Assembly: GCA_963920575.1 (NCBI GenBank) | Contig: OY986966.1 | Location: 12,192,048-12,256,047, forward strand | Length of the DNA stretch: 64,000 nt | Source of the DNA: Narthecium ossifragum | Lineage: Eukaryota; Streptophyta; Magnoliopsida; Dioscoreales; Nartheciaceae | Direction of reading: 5' to 3' | In this document: positions 21,582 through 33,665 of the stretch, one piece after another | Layout: each line of letters starts with the position of its first letter | How positions within the stretch are numbered: position 1 is the first letter of the stretch | Program-made: the position numbers and the translations under genes | Notes under the pieces: model-generated | What the model saw: only the letters and a program-made list of their open reading frames with translations | What the model was told of the DNA's origin: nothing | Databases searched by the model: none

Positions 21582-22010
21582 GCTAATTAGATCAAAAGAT
21601 GATCTTCTAGGATACCCCAAACCATAATTTTGAGTTCCTATTAGATATCAAAAGATCCTCTTGACCGCAACCAAATGAGATTCCTTTGAACAAGATTGAT
21701 ATCTAGCACAAAGGCAGACACTAAACATGATGTCTGGTCTACTAGAGGTCAAATAAAGTAAAGAACCAATCATCCCTCTATAAAGTGTTTGTTCAACAGG
21801 TTTCCCATCTTCATCCTTGTCTAATTTGAGTGTTGTATATATGGGAGTTCTATAAATTTTGGATTTGAAAAAATCATATTTCTTGAGTAGGTCTCTAGTG
21901 TATTTGGATTCCTCTTGATGGTTCTCCAATTATCAATTCCTTTGGGTGTGAAGATGCATATTTCCAATCTTTGGGCAGATCATGATGTTGATCACTAGGT
22001 GTGATTTCAA
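21582..22010 (-). pseudogene. pol: C1 pol: end of reverse transcriptase / connection, with RT core deleted
   Basis: The segment encodes the copia RT-RNase H connection (SKYTRDLLKKY, YRGMIGSLLYLT, SRPDIMFSV). Upstream it passes directly into the pre-RT linker (LPKDWKYASSHPKEL). The catalytic RT domain, including the YVDD box, that should lie between them (about 200 residues) is absent, so C1 could not reverse-transcribe. The right boundary is approximate. Confidence 0.75.
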
Positions 22011-23215
22011 AGGATTTCTCAAATCTATCGTTCAATTCTTCAACATCATTTTGGGTTTCATCTACTACATTTTTTTAATTAACATTAGGACTATCATCAT
22101 CTTTATCATCAATTCTACTAGGAACTATAATCATTTCGTCAAAAGTAACATGCATTGATTCTTCAACCACTAAGGTTCTTTTATTGAAGATTCTATAGCT
22201 TTTGCTTCTCTCCGAGTATCCAAGAAAAACTCCTTCATCGGATCTAGCATCAAATTTTCCAAGATTATCATTGCCATTGTTTAAGATAAAACATTTGCAA
22301 CCAAAAGCTCTAAAGTACCGAATATTTGGAATTCTTCCTTTCCAAAGCTCATAGGGGGTTTTCTTAAAAATAGGTCTCAAAGTTACTCTATTAATCACAT
22401 GACAAGAAGTATTAATTGCTTCGGCCCAAAAATACTTAGGAATATTATTCTCGCATAATAGAGTTCTAGCCATGTCGTGTACGGTGGTCCGATTTTTCCT
22501 TTCAACAATACCATTTTGTTGAGTGGTTCTAGGTGATCAGAAGTTATGGGAAATGCCGTTGTCATTGCAAAACTTTTCTAGATGGGAATTCTTGAATTCT
22601 CCTCCATGGTCACTTCTAATGCATGTAATAAGAATACCTTTCTCATTTTGGAATCTTCCACAAAAGTTGGTGAATTCCACAAAAACTTCATCTTTGTGTG
22701 CAAGGAAAATCACCCAAGTGTATCTAGTGTAATCATCTACTAGTACAAAGCCATATGAGCTACCACCTAAGCTTGTAGGTTTGGTTGGTTCAAAAAGGTC
22801 CATGTGAATGAGTTCTAATGCTCTTGTGGTGAAAACTACATTTTTAGGCTTGAAAGAGGATTTTACTTGTTTTCCTCTTTGATATGCATCACAAATCTTA
22901 TCTTTCTCAAATTTGATCTTGGGAAGTCCAAGAACAAGGTCTTTTCGAGAAAGTTTAGATATTAAATCAATGTGTACATGTCCAAGCCTTATATGCCATA
23001 ACCATGAATTATCATTTAAGATACTAAAGCATACATCATTATGGAATACAAGATCATCAAGATAAAATGTGTATATATTACCATCACGATGACCTACTAG
23101 CAAGATTTTTATCACTAAGAGCATTCTTAACATAGCATTTTGAATCTTCAAAAATAACTTTGTTACCTCTATCACATAATTGACTAATGCTAAGCAAATT
23201 ATGTTTCAAACCTTA
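22011..23215 (-). pseudogene. pol: C1 pol: pre-integrase and integrase
   Basis: Ty1/copia integrase. Visible in order: the GAG-pre-integrase segment with the HHCC finger (WHIRLGHVHIDLI ... ICDAY), where the last Cys of the finger is Tyr; the first catalytic Asp in IHMDLFEP; the second in IRSDHGGEF; and the Glu in GIVERKNR. A premature TGA lies just before SPRTTQQNG (about 22534). The integrase C-terminal part (YFWAEAINT, YELWKGRIPN, FGCKCF, SDEGVFLGYS) follows to about 22075. The order integrase-RT-RNase H identifies Ty1/copia. The element is inactive here. Confidence 0.85.
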
Positions 23216-23429
23216 AACTAAGAGAACATTTTCAATAATAATGAAAGAGGTTTTACCAATATTGCCAATGCCAATTATTTTTCATTTTCCATTGTCTTCA
23301 AAGGCCACCATTCCTCCATCTTTAGATTGAAAGGTTGAGAACATGCTCCTTTCTCCTGTCATGTGTCTTGAGCATCCACTATTAAGGTACCATCTTTTAG
23401 CCTTTGTGTTGGTCTTGATCTTAGATCTC

Positions 23430-24206
23430 ATACACTCCTACAAATAAGAGATCAAACCTTGATTTTTGGTACGCAAATCTTTTTGGGTCCATTTGCATTA
23501 GTACTATGTATAAGAGAAGAAGATGAATGTCTAGGTGCCCAAATTTTCTTAGCATTAGCATACCTCATGAGATAGCAACTAGGAGCAATGTGACCTACTT
23601 TGCAACAATATTGACATATAGGTGCTTGTGCTACCTTAGGAGGATGAGAAGAAGCTTTAACAAAGTTAGTCTTCTTTTGGTTGTTCACCTTCCTAAGGTT
23701 GTAGCCAATTCCTTCCTTGTTTAAGGAGCTCCTTTGGCTATCAAGGATCTCATCTAGCTTGTCTCTACTCTTCACGAATTTAGCTATAGTGATTTTTAAA
23801 TCATTAACCTCAAGGGTGAGATCTCTCTTGGATTTCTTCAAGTAGATAAGTTCATCATAGTTTGTGTTCTTCAATATGGTGAGCTCATATTGAGTGTCCT
23901 TCAGTTCCTCCTCAAGTGTGTCACTAGTGTCACAAGAGTTGTTGTCTAGCATGCATTTGTTTTCCTTTTCTAAGGTTCCAATCCTATGCATTGCATCTAA
24001 TTTTTCTTCTTCTACTTTCTTTAAGTCCTTACAAGTAGCATAGTATTTCTTTTTAAGGGATTTGAAATCATTAGCTAAAGCATGATAAGCATAAAAAAGT
24101 TCTTCAAATACAAGCTCATCCTCTACCTCATTTTCCTCTTCTTCCTCATCTCCATATGCCATTAAGCATATGTTGGCTACCTCTTGTTCTTCTTCATCGG
24201 ATGAGG
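23430..24206 (-). pseudogene. gag: C1 gag, N-terminally truncated
   Basis: Copia gag of SIRE/Maximus type: an acidic stretch (SSDEEEQEV, DEEEEENEVEDE), a long coiled-coil region rich in Glu/Lys/Leu, and a zinc knuckle CQYCCKVGHIAPSC (CX2CX4HX4C, about 23565-23615), which binds retrotransposon RNA. The N-terminal half is replaced by Tekay LTR TK3, whose end lies at 24207. Residues that appear to precede TSSDEEEQ in this frame are translated LTR sequence. Confidence 0.8.
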
Positions 24207-26851
24207 TGTCATGCCCCGACCCAGGAAACCCATCCGAGCCGAGACGTGAGGGGAAACCTACACTATTCATCTCCAGCTGGCGCGATACAATGCGGAATTA
24301 AAGAAAAACTTAAACAATGTATTCCAGAGGTGAAACAGAAATTCAATTTACATAACATCAGTTGTACTATTCAACATTTGATACAAATCTTCCAATGAAA
24401 GAATATTATACATTAATCTCAATAGTCCTCGAAATGTACATAATTTACAAAAATCTGGCAAAAGTACAACAGTCGTCCTCCAGCAACCTCAAACACCTCT
24501 GGATGTAGTCGCGCCACCAAAGCTGATCCGCCGGCTCTACTGAAGAAGAAGTGGCGCCTGCACCTGCAAACGCAGCCCGGGTAAGAGTGAGAGATAAGCT
24601 CAGTAGGGTTCTACTCTACGGCACACTGAAGGGAGGAAAACAACAACAGTGTTGTCTCCCAGCTCAAGTCTAACGAATGATACGGGTCCCATAACCCATC
24701 AATGTCCCAAGGGCTCCTGTCATGAACCTCTCTCTTGAACATGTTACCAAGATCACCCTAAGCACTAACAGGGGAACAGTACCATGTAGGATCACCCTTA
24801 CCCAGCAGGGATACCACTGCCTGGGGACCACGTCGGGAACACATCGATTACATCCTTAGCACTTAGCTTTGGGAGACCAACACGACCTCTAAACCTCAAA
24901 CAAATATCAGAGTCAACTAGCGTGCATCCTCAACACATGAGATCTGATTATACAATCACACCCTATTCCTGACTACCCAGCCGCGGTCCTAATGGCTAGA
25001 TCCGAGCTACCCGAGAGCCTCGGATCGGCGATCAACCCATCGCCCGCCTAACCACAGATGCCTCTAATGCAATCAAGATGCATGCAATGCTTAGGCACAG
25101 ATAACAAGATATAAGCATGCAACAAGATGTCATTAATCATACAGGGCTAAGCATAGCTTACCGCTAGCCAAAGGGTAAGCATAGCAAAGGCCTCAAATAT
25201 AGAATATCTATGCTAACCAACAAACATCTGAGCAAAGCTTGAATACGGATATAGAGTAGTCTTCAGTGCTCTCTTGCACCTGACAGACTAAGGTTCCACA
25301 GTTACCCCACAGGTAACTGGCCACATTTATACAATAGCCCTCGGCACACGCCGGCAACAGGCTAAGGTTCCACAATTCCACATTAACTAGCACTCATAGC
25401 TAGTTAACGGTTAAGCAACCACTAAGCATTTAACGACAATCAAACATGTATTAAATGCAATCAAAACCATAGATTTGTCTAAAACGGGAAATACTCGAAT
25501 CGATCCTCAAACTCGATAGAAATCCCTTGAAAACACTACAAAATCCATTTAAAAGCTTTCCAACATGTTTAAAGATCAATCACGATTGAAAGCCATCCAA
25601 GAAAAGTCAGAAAACCATGTTCAAGGGCCCACGGTCCATGCGACGGTCGATCCGCCGATCGACCGTGAGGCCACGGTCAATGTCACGGTCGACCGTGAGG
25701 CCATCACGAAGAAAACCAAAGGGCGACGGTCGATCCACTCATCGACCCTGGGAAACCCAAAACCAAACAGCGCCTGACGGTCGATGCGACGGTCGACCGT
25801 CAGGTAAATGGCGAAAAGGAGAAACTCCCACGGTCGATCCATGCATCGACCCTGGGAGGCTAAAATCCCGACAGAGCCCGACGGTCGATGCGACGGTCGA
25901 TCCGACGGTCGACCGCCAGGCCCAGAAAGAGTAAAACAATACTTGACGGTCGATCCACCGATCGACTGTCGAGCCCCAAAGGAGCGCATCTACGCTTAAC
26001 GGTCGATGCCACGGTCGACCGTGAGGTCATCAGAATAGTGCCGGAAATCCAATTCCTTGGATTTCAAGGATCAATTCAAGTTGGAAAACGATGAATATTT
26101 GCAAACATGTGTAATTAACGATGGGGAATCCAATGGTGCAAAGAAATCATATTTTCGACGGTTAAATCATCAATTTAGGTTAAAATGGCCGAAAACCGAT
26201 AAACGGCGAGAATACGGAAAACCAGCCGTTAAAATACCGAAATCGCAACGTAGGAATACTGAAAACGAGCCACACCACAAGTGCTACAAGCTACACAACA
26301 TTCTAACATGTATTCCTACAGCGAAAAGGCATAAAACCTATCCTAGGAGAACCCGATCCAAGGATCGAGGTAGAAATACCTACTTGAAGAGATAGGGCAG
26401 CTCCTCTACGCATCCCCCACGTCCGATCGCCAAGATCCGCTCCTCGAAGATCAACCCTCCAAGCCCTAGCTCAGCCGAAGGAGAGAGGGAGAAGAGAGAA
26501 AGAAAGAAAGGCCGGAGGAGAAGAAAAGGAAAGGAGAGAGAGAAAAGAAAGGGTTTAAATAGAAAGCTGGAATCCATCACAACCGTCCGATTCGATCTCT
26601 CCCGATCGAGCTCCGATCTTCCGATCAGAAGCGCCCTGAAGGTTCTAATCAATCACATACATCAATCAAAGGCCATGTGTGCAACGCAGGTGTGAAACTG
26701 ACCACCAGGGAGCATATTTACCAAAATGCCACTGGGGTCAAAAACAACGATGCGATCAACCGATCACATCCCAAGGCCAACCGAGCCAAACCACAAACCC
26801 AGACCCTCGACCTAACGCGGTCGGACCAGGTTGGAGGTACGGGTCCTCACA
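24207..26851 (-). repeat. TK3, Tekay-like 3' LTR (2645 bp)
   Basis: On the - strand it begins TGTGAGGACCC at 26851 and ends ATGACA at 24207, inserted in C1 gag (left flank tgagg, 24202-24206). A TATA-like TATTTAAAC lies at about 26554-26562. A GGTCGACC-type array (25620-26035) lies 0.5-0.9 kb downstream of it. ORFs across this region are products of the array. The internal region begins at 26852. Confidence 0.8.
25620..26035 (-). repeat. GGTCGACC palindrome array in a Tekay LTR
   Basis: Units of ACGGTCGAT-N(4-6)-ATCGACCGT followed by GAGG or CAGG, separated by 20-30 bp of unique sequence. About eight units. The core and flanks match the copia arrays at 9325 and 32585 although the LTR is of the Tekay family. 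Confidence 0.85.
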
Positions 26852-27034
26852 ACCTATTACCCTTAAAGAAATTTCGTCCCGAAATTCAAGGGTAGGGTCA
26901 GAAAAGAAGAACCAACTAGTCCTAGTGGCACGAACGCCCACACAAAGGAAACTACCTGCTGGGGTGAACAGTTGGGGAAACTCCCGACGCACGCGATAAC
27001 CCTGCTCCCACGTCAAGCTCTCTGCACTACCATG
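26852..27034 (-). other. TK3 internal 3' end
   Basis: A 183-bp piece with the sequence TTTAAGGGTAATAGG beside the LTR, as in TK5 (44435-44460), plus the very end of pol. It is interrupted at 27035 by another Tekay LTR. Confidence 0.6.
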
Positions 27035-28985
27035 TGTCACGCCCCGACCCGCGAAAGCCCAACCGGGCTGCGCGACGCGAACCGGAACCTAACGAACGCG
27101 GAAAAAAAAGCTGGCGAGGGTTCCCTCTAACCTATTGGTCTCCCTAGCAAGTCACCAAAAGCACCCTCAATTAAAGATATGATAATTTGCAAAACCTCGA
27201 ACCACTGATTAAAAATTTAAAGTGATTTAAGATACAAAACCTCGGAGAGGGGGGAAGTTCAATTACAACATTACTCCCATAGGAGACTATCTAGCATAGG
27301 ATAAAAGCCATAAAGATCGCCACCTCTCAGACTCCACCTGTCGCCGCCGCACCGCCAACCAACTGCCCGGTAGGGGCCACAGAAGAAGAACTGACGCCTG
27401 CACCTGTAAAACGCAGGCCCGGGTAGGAGTGAGCACTAAGCTCAGTAGGGATCTACACTACGACACACATACGGAAGAGGGAAACGCAACAGTGTCGCCC
27501 TCAAGTAGGACCTGGGTGTATACAGGGGTCCCATAACCCCACCGCATGTCCCTGAGGCCTAGGTGCAACACTCAAAAGCAGGAACAACACTGGCGACACA
27601 CAAGCAGAGTAGGCAACTTCACTACTCCCCGGGTCAGCACAGTGGGACACCGGCTACACCTCAGCACCCGACTCAAGGCCGACACGACCTCTATAATCAT
27701 CAAACCACAAGTGCACCAGTCATCTAAGCCTATTATTAATCGACTGGACACTACAATTCAAACCGGGTCCAAACAACCCAACCCCGGTCCTAGGGCTAAG
27801 TCCGAGCTTCCAGCCTCGGGACGGCGACCCAAGGATCACCCACGCCCTAACCAATGTAACTAATGCACACATCAACAATGCATGCTATGACATGCACAGA
27901 TAAGAGGCAAAACATGCAACAGAATGTCAAGCATCATATAAGTCTACTGGATCGCTGCGGCGGTACTACCAACCGCTGCCAGTCGATCCGCAGCGGGTCC
28001 CGGCATTACGACGGTACCACGATCGTCAACCGCGAACTCCTGCAACGGGAAGCAACCCCGAAAACGATGATGTACAATAAACAATATAATATTATATTCT
28101 GAAATATAATATTATATTCAAAACACTCAAAGCCTCTACATAGGGGCTAATTGATCCCGTCGATCCGATGTCCAAACAACGTCGGATTCAAGATCCAACC
28201 TAACCACTAGTAGGTGTATATACCAGGATCATCATATCCAAATTTGATAAACATCCAACGGTTGGATTAACGGGAAAACGCTAATCAAAATCGTTAATCA
28301 AACTAACTTACCCATTAATTGCTGCAACGCAGCCCTTCAGCAAACAATTCATAAGACATCGTAGAAAAATCCGCAAATTATGAAACAAGATGGAATGGAA
28401 AGCTAACAAAGAGATCTACAACTCTTATGTTTGTGAAAAGCCAAGATCATGTACTCGCCGGCCGAAAATCTCGCCGCAAGCCGGCTGTTTCTCAAGAACA
28501 GCAAAAAACTAGAAATCTGAGACAAATCATACATAAAACCTACTCAAATCATAACTGATTAACATGAAACTTAAATCAGTTATTCTACAAGGCATAAGGA
28601 GTCCAACAAAATAAGGATCAACAAGATCCAACGGCTAGATCTCAAGAAAACCCGAAAAGAATACAGTAGGTATAACCCTACCTAGCTGCGCTTTCCTCGG
28701 CTGATTCCCCGCGATTTGATCACCAACAAGCCTCCAAACCACTTCAGGGATCTTCCTCTCGTTGTCATGAATCCAACGAGCCTTAGAACGCCGAAAAAGA
28801 TGGCCGGAGGAGGGAGAACGGAGGTGATGAAGCTTGCCGGCGGTAAAGGGAAGAAACAGAGCACCGCGGGAAAGAGAGGAGGAAGGAAGAAGAAGAGAAG
28901 AGAAAGAGAAAGAGAAAGAGGAGGGGAAGAAAGGAGGGGAAAGGGGGAGGGGACAGCCGGGGAAAGGGGGAAAAAGTGAGGGGAG
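27035..28985 (-). repeat. TK4, Tekay-like LTR, U3 end missing
   Basis: It ends GGGGCGTGACA (at 27035 on the - strand) and is nested in TK3 after ccatg (27030-27034). It is closely colinear with the TK5 LTR (42049-44434) up to about 28985, where the sequence switches to integrase-like DNA. The purine-rich tract at 28800-28980 is part of the LTR. Confidence 0.75.
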
Positions 28986-29516
28986 GTGAACCTCACGTAG
29001 GATATCCTCGTGCAACTCTGGATCTGCTACTCCACCACTGGAGTACGATCAACTGTCTGCTAAAGCCGTCAGGAATCTCTACATGCTCGATATCGTCGTC
29101 GCTCCACGCCGTCCTGGTTCTGGTGCAGACTCTCGGAGTAGTGTTGCCTCGGCCTCTACCTCATCTGGTCTCTGCTCTCTGCCAACTCTGACTGGTCCTC
29201 TACACGAAGGAACCTTCAGGAACACTCTGCCAGGAACTGAAAACTCCAAAGATCATCGCCTCTGACCTGAGTAGATCTCTAGTCTGCTCTGTGCTAACCT
29301 CTCTGAGGACTGTCTGACGACGTCTGGGGTGGTGGATGATGCCTCAACAACATCGGGTGATCGGCACGAACTGCCGTGCTACACCTAGAATGGCACTGCA
29401 TCCGTCTGGACTGATGACTGCTGGAATAGGAAAACTCTGGCAAAGGAAAATACTCCTCTTAGCTGCCTCCTGCAATCTGGTGATGACGTCCGCCATGGTG
29501 TGCTTCCGCTCCCATT
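28986..29516 (-). pseudogene. pol: Tekay integrase remnant between two LTR pieces
   Basis: Degenerate - strand sequence. It aligns in patches to TK5 integrase: 28990-29060 to about 45780-45850, and 29190-29330 to about 44930-45070. No continuous frame and no catalytic motif can be read. Confidence 0.55.
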
Positions 29517-30874
29517 CTGATATAGTGGTACCACCACCAACTGTCAGCAGTCCACCACAACACCTGCACCGGGAAGCAGCCCCGCAAATAACAGCTCACA
29601 GATATCACAGATAAAACCCTCGGCGCACGCCGGCATGCAAGGCTAAGGAAAGCTGTAGGGCTACCTGCCCGTTTATTCTAAACACCCCGGGAGTCAGCAC
29701 TCCCCCGGTTCACCACTGCCCCTATTATAGGGCTAACATGTTTAAACATATGTACCAGGTATAAGACAGTAAAGAAAACTGTACATGCAAAGCCCTGCGG
29801 GCAAAACCCAAGAAGAATTTCTCTCTCTGTCATAGACGGATCGATCCTTCTCCCTAAGGGCCGATCGATCCTACTAATGGCAGAGAACAATCTCTCCATA
29901 TCGTGCCGAGTAAGATCGATCCGTCCCCTCAAGGGACGATCGATACTACTCGCGATAGGGAACATCCTCATTGCCGTGCCGAGGAGGATCGATCCTTCCC
30001 CCCAAGGGACGATCGATCCTACTCGCGACGAGGGAGATCCCATCCTACCCAAGGCACAAGGATCGATCGTGCTCACCCGAGAATGATCGATCCTGCTCGG
30101 GTTCAGCATAACCAACAAAGAAGGATCGATCCCTCTCACAGAAGGATCGATCACGATGGGTTCTCCGGCAACCCTCCGGCGAGAAATACAGTCGGAAAAC
30201 TCCACCAAATCCCACCAAAACCTGGGATCTAGTAGTACGAAGGACCACGAGTCCAAAACCAGCGGAAATACTACAATCTAACAAGTGTATAACAAGATCT
30301 AAGCAAAAGATCACAGACAACCGGAAAAACTTCCAAAAACCCGGAAGAATTGTAGGTAGGATCCCTACCTAAGAAATAGCAGCTTCAATCCCAGCTGCTA
30401 GGCCTTGGATCGTCCACAACCTCTTCGAAATCTAGAAAATCTCAGCTCAAGAACTCGGATTTCAAAAGAGATTCAAGGAAGAAGGTTACGTCCGCTTTAT
30501 AGACAAACGAACCGACTTAAGCAGGATCGATCCTTCCAAGAGGAGCGATCGATCCGTCCCAAGAGAGCGATCGATCCCTCCCAAGAGGAACGATCGATCC
30601 TTCTCAACGATCTGACTTCCTGGCATTGACCGTTCGATCCTTCTAGCAAGGAAGGATCGATCTGTCTTTCGCAGGAAGCTGGATTTGGGCTAAAACTTAA
30701 GCCCAAGCCCGGATCTTTCGATCTCGGGTCCTACTAACCATTCTAGTCAAACATTACCACAAACATGGTTAGTGTGTGCCCACGCGTGTGTGAAACTAGC
30801 CGACAAGGCGCAATTTACCAAATTGTCCTTGCGGTCCACGATGAGCCACAGGAGTAGAGGGACAGGTCCTCACA
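29517..30874 (-). repeat. Tekay-like LTR, U3-R part, with two palindrome arrays
   Basis: On the - strand it begins TGTGAGGACCTG at 30874. A GGATCGATCC array (30520-30665) precedes a TATA box (ctataaag, about 30500). A second GGATCGATCC array (29835-30160) lies downstream of the TATA. The U5 end is lost at about 29517, where integrase sequence begins. Confidence 0.75.
29835..30665 (-). repeat. GGATCGATCC arrays flanking a Tekay TATA box
   Basis: Two clusters (29835-30160 and 30520-30665) of AGGATCGATCCT-type palindromes, more than a dozen cores in total, on either side of the TATA box near 30500. Confidence 0.8.
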
Positions 30875-31425
30875 ATCCATGCATCGTCCGTCACATCGAC
30901 CGTCATGTACAAAAACTCAGCCTTTGCGACCCACAGTCAATACACCCATCGACCGTCGCATCGTCCGTTAAGCTCTATTGTGAAAAATGATTCCCAGGGT
31001 CGATGCTCCGATCGACCGTTGCTTCTTCACTTTTCACCAACATCCTCCACAGTCGACCGTTGCATCGTCCGTCGAATCGTCCGTGAGCCTACAACATTTA
31101 AAAACACAAAGTCCAAACCTCACGGTCGACCGGTCCATCGACCGTCGCATCGACCGTCAGGCTCTGTCAAGAAAATTGCTTCGCAGGGTCGATGCAACGA
31201 TCGACCGTGAGCCAACATTTCATTTTGTCGAGTATGGTGCATCGTCCGCGGTCGATCCATGGATCGATCGTCGCATTCCTACGGCCGATCTATGCATCGA
31301 CCGTCAGTACATAAACTCATTAAATATTGAATTTGAGACTTTGAATTAAACGGATAATAAATATTAAACATATATTTTATCATTTAATGAATGTTGGCAT
31401 CATCAAAACAAGGTTAGGATGAACA
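30875..31425 (-). repeat. copia LTR U3 fragment
   Basis: A near-duplicate of 9335-9875 (C1 LTR) with scattered substitutions, including the GGTCGACC array (30880-31310). Its outer end is the copia terminus (TGTTCATCC on the - strand, 31425). Its inner end abuts the Tekay LTR terminus exactly. Confidence 0.8.
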
Positions 31426-31590
31426 ACAGGTGTGAAACCGACCAATAGAGCGTAATTTTACCAAATTGCCTCTGGGGTCCAAAAGCAGCGATGCGATCAA
31501 CCAATCACAAACCAAGGCCAACCAAGGCAAACCACAAAACCAGACCCTCGACCCAACGCGGTCGAACCAGGTTGGAGGAACGGGTCCTCA
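31426..31590 (-). repeat. Tekay LTR tip fragment (about 165 bp)
   Basis: Matches the first 165 bp of Tekay LTRs (compare 26680-26851), ending at gggtcctca. It is joined directly to Athila-like LTR sequence on the right. Confidence 0.7.
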
Positions 31591-32503
31591 TAGAACCCTC
31601 GCCCAATCTCACATAAAACAATCTACAATACTTCTATTTTCTAGATAAAGGTATTTAAGATCTCGGTTATAATAATGAATGAAACAAAAAATATAAGTTG
31701 ATTAAATAACCCTGATTCAATAACTTCGAATGATTCTATTAGGCTACATCGGTACCTTAGAAAAAGAACTAGCCAGTCATGTTCATCATGAAGACGACAA
31801 AAGTGTTCAAGGAAACGTAAAGAAAGAAAGACGAAGAAAACAAAACCCTAACGCAGCTTCCTCTCCTCCAGATGCTTCAGAAAAGTCCTCCAAAAAGTCC
31901 CTTTTTATAACCTTAAGTTCCTTTTTTATAGCCTCCAAAAGTGTGCAACTTGGATTTGATCTGCACCCTTGATTTTGCTTAACCGTCATATAATGATCGA
32001 TCTTCTATGGGTAAGGATCAATCATTTCATCCCGTAGAACTAGCTGTACCCGAGGATGATCGATCATTTGAAAGGAGATGATCGATAATTTGAAAGGGGA
32101 TGATCGATCATTTAAAACATGGCTTTCTGTCATCTCTTGGTGAATAAATAATCGATCATTATAGGGGAAGCAGATCGATCATTTGTCCTTCGTATTTTCT
32201 CTTTTGCCATTCAGACTGGGCCATTGGTACTAAAAATGCCGTAACTTTCTCTAGGAAACTCAGAATCACGAACCGTAAAATTCTACAGAAACTAGACTTC
32301 AAGAGATTTCCAACCATATAGGGCACCTCATCCGGTTCTTCATTATCAGGTACAGTTTAATCTTTCAAGTTGACCCATGTAATCTTTTCAGTTTCTTTTG
32401 GCTCCAATTTCCTGCATTATTCAAACAATCTTTGTGAAGCAACATACAAATGTAAAATAGTACTAAAGACGTTGATTAAGGCTGAAGAATTTGACAAAAT
32501 ACT
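31591..32503 (-). repeat. Athila-like LTR fragment with ATGATCGATCAT array
   Basis: Homologous to 49003-50110 of the ATH-1 LTR but divergent, both termini missing. A cluster of ATGATCGATCAT-type palindromes occupies 31990-32190, upstream (on the - strand) of a TATA-like tataaaaag near 31905. Confidence 0.75.
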
Positions 32504-33097
32504 ACTTATATCTGGCCTTCAACCAGCCTCCAACGGCTCCCTGTAACTCTCCAACGACTAGTTTGTTTTACTCTGCGCGTTGCTGGCGGTCGATCCATGC
32601 ATTGTCCGTCACATCGACCGTCAGGTAAAAAAACTCAGCCTTTTTGAGTGCGGTTGATCCCCCTATCGACCATTTGATCGACCGTGAGCCTCTATTGTGA
32701 AAAATACTTCCCACGGTCGATGCTTCGATCGACCATCGCTTCTTCACTTTCCATCATCATACTCCACGGTCGACCGTCGCATCATCCATCAGATCGTCTG
32801 TGATTTAAAATCAAAATATCTAAGCTCCATGGTCGACTGGTCCATCGACCGTGAGGCTCTGTCAAGAAAATGGCTTCCCAGGGTCATTGCTCCGATTGAC
32901 CGTGAGCCAACATTTCATTTTGCCAAGTATGGTGCATCCACCGTGCAACCCCACGGTTGATCCATGCATCGACCGTCATCACAAAAATAACTCAAATATT
33001 AAATTTAAGACTTCCAATTAAAAGGGTAATAAATATTAAACATATATTTTATCATTTAATGTATATTGGCATCATCAAAATAAGGTTAGGATCAACA
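32504..33097 (-). repeat. 3' LTR fragment of copia element C2
   Basis: Begins (- strand) TGTTGATCC at 33097 beside the polypurine tract (33100-33113) and carries the GGTCGACC array (32585-32975). It is truncated near the TATA-like gatataagtag by the Athila-like fragment. Confidence 0.75.
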
Positions 33098-33665
33098 ATC
33101 TCCCCCTTTTTGATGATGACAACCCTTTTAAATGTGACGATAAAGTATTAAAGCTCCCCCTTAATATATGCATCCATTCCTTTCTTAAAAAGAGTTCTAA
33201 ATTGAATACTAAGGATGCACACAAGTCATATATCACTAAAATGATAGGAAAAGTTAATTTTAAGATATAATGACAAGATAACTTAGATTTTAGAATGTTC
33301 ACTTCTTTTTAAAAAAAAGTGAATATAGGCTATCATGGAATAGTTCATATGAATATTGGAGATCAGAACATATATACCAATACATGTTAACACTATCCAA
33401 CAACATTCTATTACGATCAAAAGATTGACAATATCCAAGAACATTGCCTTTCATTCAAAAGATTCCAGCACTTGCATTACAACACTTCCATTCAAAAACA
33501 TTTGGAAAACTTTAGATTACAAGAGTTTCATTTCAAAAAACAAGGTTTTACAAAATACAAGAATAAAAATATGAAATGAAATGTAGGGCAATTGTTTTCA
33601 ACATTCATCACAACTTTTTCTCTCCCTTTGGCATCATCAAAAAACAAATTACATGGATGGGGATT
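33098..33665 (-). other. C2 3' noncoding region with polypurine tract
   Basis: Colinear with 9876-10437 of C1. It contains the polypurine tract aaaaagggggaga on the - strand next to the LTR. No ORF is supported. Confidence 0.6.

Noticed and set aside
25617..26094. Overlapping ORFs with Val-Asp-Arg repeats over the GGTCGACC array
   Set aside because: Artefacts of translating the repeated TCGACCG motif; similar ORFs appear in every copy of the array on both strands.
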